Of a DNA stretch of 38,826 nucleotides, positions 31,997 to 38,826 are shown piece after piece. The DNA is from Paramacrobiotus richtersi (lineage: Eukaryota > Tardigrada > Eutardigrada > Parachela > Macrobiotidae). The number at the start of each line of letters is the position of its first letter. Position 1 is the first letter of the stretch. Below the pieces are notes generated by a model, which was not told the DNA's origin, did no database searches, and saw only the letters and a program-made list of their open reading frames with translations. The position numbers and the translations under genes are program-made. Location of the stretch: NCBI GenBank assembly GCA_034698045.1, contig JAQGAU010000133.1, forward strand, positions 1 to 38,826, in the 5' to 3' direction.

Positions 31997-32395
31997 AACA
32001 TTTTTCTTTTTTTTTTCAGATGTTTTGGTTGTTTCTGGGAGTGCCTACGGACTGTTTTTCCACTTGATTTTCTTCATTGTACAGTTACGAATCTGGAGTT
32101 GTATCGACAGTGATGGATCTTTCTTTAGATGTTATATGATTGTTTTTTCTTTACGTTGTATTGTTTTTGGTACCGCTCGTGGTGATGTTCTTCAGAATAA
32201 AAAATTACGGTTGGCAGTGGCTCGGAAAATATATCATTTTGAATAATTTAAAAAATAGACTAGCTGACTGCAGCCAGAAGGCGGGCGACAGCATCACGAA
32301 GAAATTCAAAATACTGGTGCACGAAATTTTCTCAATCAAGTTTTCAACTTTTGGTCTTGGTTCAAGAATGGGTCTTGTTAAACCATCGCTGTTAA

Positions 32396-32433
32396 GCGGG
32401 TACCCGCAAAAACGTTTTTGCCGGGAAGCCGGC
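32396..32433. repeat. Palindromes 8-9 in the transposase N-terminal region
   Basis: GCGGGTACCCGC (32396-32407) is perfect. GCCGG-GAAG-CCGGC (32420-32433) has perfect 5-bp arms around GAAG, the same core as palindrome 2b but with different complementary arm bases. In one frame it would encode AGKPA, but the transposase frame reads REAG. Confidence 0.85.
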
Positions 32434-32947
32434 ATCCTGCAGCAGAGTCTATCAAGAGTGCGGAAGCGAAAGAAGGTTCGCCGCGGAATTATGAAATCTC
32501 TCATATTAGCATGTGCATTGTACCTGGCGGAAGAAATAGACCGCGATCTAGAGAAATTTTATGTTCGCCATGAAATTGATCTCAGAAATATGCCGCGGGA
32601 TCGTTTGAAGCACTTTTTCCGAATGAAGTCCGATGTGGACTTTCGGTGGTTGCATACGTGCCAGCGCATTCCAGAAAGAATCTCCTGCGAGATTGGAACG
32701 GAAGTTTCTGGGGAATTTGCGTTAGCTATCGTTCTGCGCCGTCTCGCCTATCCTAATCGCTGGCGTGACTGCGTGGATCTTCTTGGGCGCGAATCTACAC
32801 AACTTTCGCGAACATACAATGCTACCATCAACTAAATCTACGAGGAGCACGGGCACCTTCTAAGGTCCCTGTCGCAGCCTTGGCTGGACGCACCGCGTAT
32901 TGCAACCTATGCCGCTGCAGTCCAGCGCGCATCCTGCGGCGTTTATG

Positions 32948-33005
32948 GTAAATTTAACAACCCGCAGGGAACCCTGCACTATCGGCTACCCGATTCTTTT
33001 TCCAG
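32948..33005 (+). other. 58-nt transposase intron containing palindrome 10
   Basis: The intron starts GTAAAT and ends with a strong pyrimidine tract and AG (TTCTTTTTCCAG). Removing it joins TATG to AA and gives GVYENCWGFIDGT in one frame. Palindrome GCAGGGAACCCTGC lies inside at 32964-32977. Confidence 0.75.
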
Positions 33006-33586
33006 AAAACTGCTGGGGTTTCATCGACGGAACTACCCGGGCTATCTGTCGGCCCGGCCGGCTACAGAGGGAATATTACTCTGGACACTGCCGAGGCCAT
33101 GTTATCAAATTCCAGAGCATCGTTTCGCCGGATGGGTTGATTGTAAACATGTATGGTCCGTGTGAGGGAAGAAGGCATGATATGTATATGCTCGGCGAGT
33201 CATGCATGCGGGTGAGACTTCGCCGCCGGAACCAGATCTAAGGAAGAGTCTACTGCATCTTCGGCGACAAAGGGTACGGCATCAGCGAAGAACTCAAGTG
33301 CCCGTTTAAGGGAGCAAATTTGAACGAAGCTCAAATAACCTATAACCTCATAATGTCCAGATGCCGCTTAATTGTCGAGCTGGGATTCCAGCGAATCTCC
33401 ACTCAGTTTGCCTTTGAAAATTATAGGGAAAATCAGAAACTGTTTTGGCAGCAGTCGGCTAAATCATACCTTATTTCCGCCATTCTGGCGAATTGTTTGA
33501 CCTGTATGTATGGCTTTGAGCTGGTCTACCGAAAATTTACTCTTAATCCGCCGTCACTTGAGACTTATTTACGCGTGAACGATTGA

Positions 33587-33616
33587 GCAGGGATCCCTGC
33601 ATACTGGCTACCCAGT
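33587..33616. repeat. Palindromes 11-12 directly after the transposase stop
   Basis: GCAGGGATCCCTGC (33587-33600) begins at the base after the TGA. ACTGGCTACCCAGT (33603-33616) follows with one mismatch. The pair repeats the arrangement found after the coiled-coil gene stop. Confidence 0.85.
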
Positions 33617-33660
33617 AAGAATTTATTAAAGCCGGAAAGACTCGTTTCGTTTACAAGATT

Positions 33661-33950
33661 ACAACGTTGGCTTATTAACAAGTTTTGTCATCAGTTCCAT
33701 CATCATTTCATTTTGTCGGGCGCGTATGTCCATATCTTTTTGCTGCATTTCATACTGCTGTTGACGGATTTGCTCACGTTCACGTCGGTCTTCTTCGTCT
33801 TTTTTCACTCGCTCTCCGCGGTCGTTTTCGCGAATAGTTGCTTCCTGTTCGGCCAACTTGATCTGTAGCGCACGATCCAAATCCCGGGCTTCTTTTTCGG
33901 CTTTCCGATCTTTGTCCCTTTCTTCGCGGTCAGCAGAAGTGCTGTAATGA
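33661..33950 (-). CDS. C-terminal coiled-coil exon, convergent to the transposase
   Basis: On the minus strand a frame reads SADREERDKDRKAEKEARDL, a long charged Gln/Glu/Arg-rich helix with QQQYEMQQKDMDIRARQNEM and ends NKPTL before TAA at 33659-33661. A plausible acceptor (ATTACAG, complement near 33951) precedes it. Such charged tails are common at the end of Myb/SANT-like proteins encoded by Harbinger elements, but no DNA-binding domain is visible here. Sequence upstream on this strand (33950-34030) is open in other frames without motifs. It could be the second gene of the same element. Confidence 0.4.
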
Positions 33951-34039
33951 CGGCTGCCGCACGGCGTGTATGACTTCCGTCGAACTGGGTAATCCGTCTA
34001 CAGAATCCATATCGAGTCCAGTAGGAACTCATCTGGGTG

Positions 34040-34173
34040 GATGTTGTTATAGGCGAACAGCCACCGGTGGATCCACATGTCGAGGCTCATCCACCGTATG
34101 ACCCCAGTGATCCCCATCCACCTCCCGTCTACCCTGTGTACCTTGAGGGTCTGAACCGCTGCCGGCTCCCGAA
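34040..34173 (+). CDS. Possible proline-rich exon upstream of the papilin-like exons
   Basis: A frame reads DVVIGEQPPVDPHVEAHPPY and then PSDPHPPPVYPVYLEGLNRC, ending RLPK at a consensus donor (AAG|GTAAGT at 34174). The last residues CRLPK resemble the first residues of a Kunitz domain (CxLP), which papilins carry before their Ig domains. No following Kunitz exon could be read, and the exon overlaps the start of the convergent minus-strand reading. Weak support. Confidence 0.3.
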
Positions 34174-34179
34174 GGTAAG

Positions 34180-34860
34180 TACCGAGATAATAGTTTTACC
34201 GTTATTTGAATATAATGCATTATATAACTGTTGGTTTGTTCCTCGAATTCGTTACGGGAAGTGTATAGTTGTGCTGTATGTACTTACATATCTTCGTAGG
34301 CATCCTAATCTGCAGGAAGCGTAGTTATACGTTTGAAATTTGAAAATTTTTCGAAAGTTAACAACTACTTTGGTTTACTTAAGATTCTTAAGGTGATTCC
34401 TCTGTCTGTAAAAACTGACGAGACATTCCTGTTTTTCTCGTCCAAATAGTCCGAATTACTTAAAAATCCCTGCACTATGAAATTCATCTTCTATAGTTCT
34501 GAGAATATGCTTATCTGATCGAACAAAATCATTAGTACAACGAAAGCAAAAGGAATGATCATTGCATCGTGGAGAAGTCCGTTATGTAAGATTGGCTTCG
34601 AAACTGATCATGTTGATTTGAAATATGATGAAAGCGGTTGGACCTGTAGCATGTTTTGCCTAGAATTGGCGCTACAATAGCTGCATAGCAGCATCTTCTT
34701 CGAGCTTATTCCACTCTTCTGTCACTACATAGGTAATGCAACATTGCGTGAAAGATAATGCAATGTAGCAGTATCCTGCAAAATCGCGCTCTTGGATTTG
34801 AAATTGAAAGTTTCTAATGCGGTGATGCTTCTTTGGTGCACTAATCGTATTTACGGTATA
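34180..34860. other. No recognised exon (likely intron of the papilin-like gene)
   Basis: A+T-rich sequence with short frames between the possible proline-rich exon and the first Ig exon. No Kunitz cysteine pattern was found. The first Ig exon probably begins after TATATAG at 34857-34863. Confidence 0.35.
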
Positions 34861-34863
34861 TAG

Positions 34864-37100
34864 TATACCCCGCGTTAATCTCGTCTGAGCTCCATGAACA
34901 GCGCGCCGAAGCTCGCCTATCCATAACACTCCCGTGTCCAGCCCACGGGGTCCCCGAACCCCCAGATGACATGGCAGCACAACAACCACACCATCTGCCT
35001 GGACGAGCACCATATGCTGCAGCGCGGCCATGATCTACACATTGAGGATGTCCGCGTACAGGATTCCGGGGAGTATGTGTGTTTTGCCAATAACGGCCTT
35101 TGACCCAGTGCGGAACACCACATCCGACTCAGTATCGAAGGTATCTATACTCTCGATCGAATCTTCGTGCTCAGGCAAAAGTGTGGGAGCTGACTTTGTT
35201 TGTGCATATTTGCTGTTAAACGAGAGGAAATCTTATGTTTGTGACATACGTAGCTGTACGATATGATTACGTTTTGTCTGTGTACCAGTTTCGTGTGGAT
35301 GAGCCTGGTGTTTTGTATGCAAGTTAGGCTGGTGTAGCGTTTGAACGTGTGGCTCGTTGCAGCGGGGGTCAGGATCGATGACGGGGATACGATGGTCAGT
35401 TCGCGGTTGGGTGATCGAGCCATACTGAAGTGTGCGGCACATGGTGTACCGCAACTGAGGATTAGCTGGAGCAAAGGTAAACTATTGGCTTTTCTACTGT
35501 GAAAACATTCGAATGTGCTCAATGTGGCAGTTCACACTTCCTTCAGTCGGAACTGTGCACATCAGCGATACGTAATTCTTTGTTAGCTCGTTGATTAAGA
35601 GGAGCTTGGAGGTCGGAAGTTGTCAACGGGAATATGAAAAATGTCATTTTTTGTAGGAGGTAAGCCTATTGGACATTTACCAGACCAAACTCCGTCAGCT
35701 GGGCGGCTACTCGCTGGTGATCGAGAACGTCCAGTACGACGATCAGTGCGTCTATGTTTGCAAGGCCGGCAACGGAGACCATGTGCCGGCTATCGAGAAT
35801 GTTGTATTCCGAGTACACGGGCAAGAAACACATCTCCACGCTTTTAACCCAGTACAGAATAAGATATCAAAGCAACAAGACACTCTACAGTACTGGATGA
35901 CCTTCGCTAATACGGGAAATTTAACGATTTTGTCAATAACTTATTGATTTGTCAATAACTTATTCGCAGAGGAAATAAAAGCATCGTCGCCCAGACCGGC
36001 AACTTCGCCCGGGTTCGACACTGCGTCTGAACAACCGGGCCAGCGGCTATCTGCAGCCCCGTGTCCGCTGGTGCCTGAACGCGCAGGAGATCGTTTCGGA
36101 CGGGGATCGGCCGCAGGTCTTCCCCAACGGCACACCCCTGATCAAGAAAGCGCGCTCCTCGGATGCCGGCGTCTACCAGTGTCAGGCTAGTAATCAGCAG
36201 AGCACCAGCTCGGATTCCCTGCGAATCTTCATAACAGGTCAATACATGATGGCAGTAAGTACGGTGCAGGCAGAGAATTTGCACAAGAGGATGGAACTTG
36301 ATCTGCGTGTGTATCGCATCCGCTGCCGACTGAGTTGCAGCGTGTTGTCAGGGCATAGTTAATTATGATCAGTATCGGTACTTTGGTGATTCAGACGTAT
36401 CGCCCGAAGAAAACAGTGCTAATAACGAGTTTAAACAGGATCGGAGCAGGATAATACTGTACCGATTCTTGTTTGACCTTACAATGGACGATCAAGTACT
36501 ACAAAAATGCCTCAATAAAATAAATGCGGATGACGTAACAGTTCCCTGTACGCACTATGTATTGACACGTGTGTTCGGTAGATCACACGTTTTTCTGCAT
36601 ACTGTCAATTTCGGACTCACAGTTAAAATAAATAGATTAGTATAATTTTGCTAAAACGTTACATCCCCTTGTTTAGATCTTGGTCACATTGAATGTACTA
36701 ATTTCTATTAATCAATTACTTGAGAAAATCGAAATAACAGCCGAAACAAAAACATCGCGAAATAAAGAAATTCACGCACTACGAAAAATATCTGTCAACA
36801 CAAAGCAAAAAGACAATAAAAAATGATAAGAGTAATTAGAAATCAAAATAATAATAAAAAATAATTAATAAAAAAATGATAAGAAAAATTAGAATAATTG
36901 GAAATTATATGATAAAATATTAATAAATAAATAAACGATAATGATATACAGTACATACATGAACAGTGACAAAATAATTTATCTTTTGCTCTTGTTGTGC
37001 AGGTGCCTTGCTGACCACCGAGTACTACGCCAACTGCAAGTTGATTGCCGTGACAAAGCTGTGCAACAACGAATACTACGCCAATTTCTGCTGCAAATAG
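34864..37100 (+). pseudogene. Papilin-like gene 3' end: three Ig domains and PLAC
   Basis: Papilins are secreted extracellular-matrix glycoproteins. Exons: 34864-35140, 35363-35476, 35657-35820, 35970-36237, 37003-37100. Ig 1 shows SITLPCPAHGVPEP, MTWQH, DLHIEDVRVQDSGEYVCFAN. Ig 2 shows GDRAILKCAAHGVPQLRISW, YSLVIENVQYDD and YVCKAGN. Ig 3 shows RASGYLQPRVRW and DAGVYQCQASN. The last exon, TTEYYANCKLIAVTKLC then YYANFCCK, is a PLAC domain at the C terminus. Most junctions split a Gly codon in phase 1. Defects: frameshift in a C5 run (34969-34973), TGA at 35101, frameshift near 35670, an abnormal donor at 35821, frameshift near 36010, and Asn at the first Ig 3 cysteine. PLAC lacks its first and last Cys. 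Ig domains directly before PLAC favour papilin over ADAMTS-like proteins. Confidence 0.65.
36238..37002 (+). other. Last intron of the papilin-like gene
   Basis: Intron in phase 1 between the Ig 3 exon and the PLAC exon (GT at 36238, AG at 37001-37002 after a pyrimidine-rich tract). The part 36760-36940 is very A+T-rich, with AAATGATAAGA repeated twice. No nested gene is seen. Confidence 0.6.
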
Positions 37101-37840
37101 CCCGTTTTTCATCACATCATAATTCATAATTAATTACATCCTTCAACTACATCATAATACACCTCATCCTTCACGCCAAGGTCGTGTTCTCTCCTGAATG
37201 TTGCGATTTTATTCCATTTCTAATAATAGTTAGCACAGAATGCAACTTGCTGGTACTAGCTCTCTAATCTAGTGACTGAATACTACCACCTGAGCGAATC
37301 ACTTGCACTGTTCCTCGTGACATTTTGTACAGTAATGTAGTGACAACAGCTACGACACCACACTCGAGGTCGTAAAAAACTATTTCGGTAGTTTAAACAC
37401 TATGTCCACATTGGATATCATGGCCAACTTTTGCTCGAGCGTTGTTGTGTCGCCTCATATGACTTTCAGTTGCAATGCAATTGGCTTTAGTGCTCTTATC
37501 AAAAAGTTTTTTTTTTCAAGTTTGAGATGAGTGGATTAGATCTTTCATAGCCAGTCCAGCAATTGAACTACCCTTAAATCACTGACCATGATTGCCTAGC
37601 CGCTTTCGTGTCGACTATGGCTTAATTCAGTGCCTGCCGTCAGGATGTGCTGAACTGGCTTGTGATAACTCAGTGATAACGAGCAGTGAAGGAGGAATTA
37701 CGGAGTAAAGTTCTACGTATAGTATATTGTTTTCTTCTATGCCGTCTTTCTGTTTTTGTAACCGCGACAGAACCATAAGCCCCAATAACAACAACTTTAT
37801 TCCTCAGGAACTGTTCGTCCTGCAGGTGGCACCAGCCCAG
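37101..37840. other. 3' flank of the papilin-like gene, no recognised gene
   Basis: The sequence just after the PLAC stop (37098-37100) has no clear AATAAA within 100 bases. A T-rich run lies at 37507-37516. No frame with motifs is present until the LINE fragment near 37840. Confidence 0.35.
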
Positions 37841-37841
37841 T

Positions 37842-38249
37842 CTGACAGAGCCACTGTACCTGGATATCCTGCCATTAGATCTCGGCAGATACTGGATAAA
37901 GCTCCTGACTGGAAATCATCACTTTGGCATAGAAACAGGGAGGTGGAACGGTACTCCTCGAAATGAAAGAATATGCAAAGCATGCGAAACAGTGGATGAC
38001 GAAAACCATGCTTTGTTTGAATGTCCGGCGTTCTATTTACACCGGGAAAAGCTCCTGGAAAAGATGAACACGAGTGGAGATATAATCTTGGAATGCGATT
38101 TGCGACAGAAGTTTGGGTTTCTATTAAGAGTCAATGTGCGCTCCTCTGATCATGACAAAAGCGACCTGTTTTACTGCAGTAATTTTCTTAGAGGGATTTT
38201 ACACGACAGCTACCGTGTACATATCGGAGAACGCTTGTTGCTACCTTGA
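37842..38249 (+). pseudogene. LINE reverse transcriptase C-terminal zinc-knuckle fragment
   Basis: The frame reads LYLDILPLDLGRYWIKLLTG, then FGIETGRWNGTPRNERICKA, and CETVDDENHALFECPAFYLH up to a TGA at 38247-38249. IETGRW followed by R.C..C......ENH.LF.CP is the CCHC-like terminal module found after the polymerase domain in many LINE-type reverse transcriptases. The part from about 37842 is shifted relative to the larger frame upstream, and nothing earlier of the polymerase is readable. It is followed by the LINE 3' UTR and tail ending near 38430, so both belong to one 5'-truncated copy. Confidence 0.55.
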
Positions 38250-38251
38250 AT

Positions 38252-38430
38252 CAACTGCTGTAATAAATAGTACAGCTTTTTGATATGTAAATATCTTTAA
38301 TTAATTTGTTTGGTTGGGATATCTGTTTTAACATGTTCAATAATCTGTTCAGCTTCTTTGGTATAGTGGTAATATCTCCGGCACAAAGCGTGTTGCCTCT
38401 GCCAGAGAAATCTGGGGAATAAAGTTGTCT
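38252..38430 (+). mobile_element. LINE 3' UTR with stem-loop and tail
   Basis: About 180 bases after the ORF stop, ending in a GGCA-C/G-TGCC stem (38380-38397), a perfect CCAGA-GAAA-TCTGG hairpin (38402-38415), then GGGGAATAAAGTTGTCTTG with a repeated TCTTG/TTGTC tail. The same 3' end occurs alone at 10585-10665. This marks the 3' boundary of the inserted element. Confidence 0.55.
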
Positions 38431-38431
38431 T

Positions 38432-38826
38432 GTCTTGTTATGTGGACACCCGCTCGGCACGCTTGGTCATACACTTAATTATTGCACAGTTTCTTTAGCT
38501 GCTGATCGGTTCACGGTGCGGCATAACAGCGTCCTCAAAGTCTTACACCTAGGAGTGGATAAGTATGCAAAGGAGACCGGCGACGTGATTGAAGTTCTCA
38601 CTGACCTTTTTCCTGTTTCTTACTCCTCGCATGCTGACACTATTCCTGCCGACATACTCCTTACTAACTTGTTTCCCGATTTGGCTATTATTGATAGGTC
38701 AAGGAAGCGAATTATATAGTTGAGTTAACAGTCCCTTATGAATCATCGTATAATTTTAAAGCCGCCGCTAGTCGAAAATATGAGCGTTATGCTTCGCTAG
38801 AAAATGATCTTATATCTGCAGGTTGG
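38432..38826 (+). pseudogene. Second LINE-type RT C-terminal fragment, runs off the window
   Basis: The frame reads MLCGHPLGTLGHTLNYCTVS, RFTVRHNSVLKVL, later DLAIIDRSRKRII and a stop (38717-38719). One base shift away it continues IVELTVPYESSYNF, then ASRKYERYASLENDLISAGW to the window end. C..C.....L.H.L..C, R..RHN.VL, PDL and ELTVPYE...A..RK..RY..L are the C-terminal signature of a common metazoan LINE-type protein. It is a different family from the fragment ending at 38249, and directly follows that element's tail, so nested insertion is likely. A single frameshift lies near 38713. Confidence 0.6.

Larger units (their letters stand above)
32368..33586 (+). pseudogene. PIF/Harbinger-type DDE transposase
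   Basis: Harbinger transposases cut and paste DNA with a DDE nuclease domain in the nucleus. Exons 32368-32947 and 33006-33586 join across a 58-nt intron (GTAAAT...TTTTTCCAG), giving about 386 codons, a normal length for the family. The junction restores ENCWGFIDGT. Domain signs in order: a basic helical N-terminal region, FIDGT (first Asp), a KFQSIVSPDGLI block, GRRHD (second Asp), FGDKGYG, then RCRLIVELGF with a candidate Glu, and a C-terminal helix LISAILANCLTCMYG. Two in-frame TAA codons (32833-32835 and 33239-33241) break an otherwise open frame. The start is uncertain; a later Met at 32491 is possible. Upstream exons may exist. Confidence 0.75.

Noticed and set aside
28678..35103. TGA codons as recoded Trp or selenocysteine
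   Set aside because: One TGA sits at a conserved Trp in MADF, but the papilin TGA is not at a Trp position, and TAA and TAG also interrupt frames. No selenocysteine insertion structure was seen. Decay or sequence error is simpler.
36780..36940. A+T-rich block as a possible origin or matrix attachment site
   Set aside because: It lies inside a papilin-like intron and shows only simple A+T bias.

Overview
The window is animal nuclear DNA, not bacterial. Coding signal is split by GT-AG introns (58 nt to several hundred nt). Recognisable parts are an Ig/PLAC extracellular-matrix gene of papilin type, a MADF(-BESS) gene, a PIF/Harbinger-type transposase and tails of LINE retrotransposons. This mix suits an invertebrate, perhaps an ecdysozoan; I cannot name the species. 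Almost every recognisable gene carries stops or frameshifts. This is either a repeat-rich, decaying region or a consensus with residual indel errors, since several shifts sit in homopolymers.

Layout. 1-9460: no recognised gene, apart from a weak proline-rich terminal exon on the minus strand (7521-7676). 9470-9935: a 5'-truncated LINE tail ending in an ATT microsatellite. 10585-10665: the extreme 3' end of another LINE family, seen again at 38252-38430. 10950-28150: a cluster of at least seven broken or partial copies of one unnamed gene family, here called alpha (basic Ser/Thr/Pro-rich exon, intron, acidic and coiled-coil exon). Alpha is followed in the same orientation by a second repeated segment, beta. 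Copies lie in both orientations; two of them form a >1 kb inverted duplication. A third repeat, R3, with an LTR-like promoter, sits inside two alpha copies.

28540-34000: a probable Harbinger-type neighbourhood. It holds a decayed MADF(-BESS) gene, an apparently intact four-exon coiled-coil gene, a DDE transposase with one 58-nt intron and two in-frame TAA codons, and a convergent minus-strand coiled-coil exon. About a dozen 12-16 bp GC-rich palindromes built on GGG-NN-CCC are scattered through exons, introns and spacers between 31.2 and 33.6 kb. The arms differ from copy to copy but remain complementary. I regard this as the most unusual signal in the window.

34860-37100: the 3' end of a papilin-like gene (three Ig domains, then PLAC), with phase-compatible exons but several disabling changes. 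37840-38826: two LINE reverse-transcriptase C-terminal fragments; the first ends in a 3' stem-loop and tail directly beside the second, which runs off the window.

The genes do not form a pathway. The picture is a host gene end next to a transposon neighbourhood and a self-duplicating multicopy family. All family names rest on motifs read by eye; no database search was possible.
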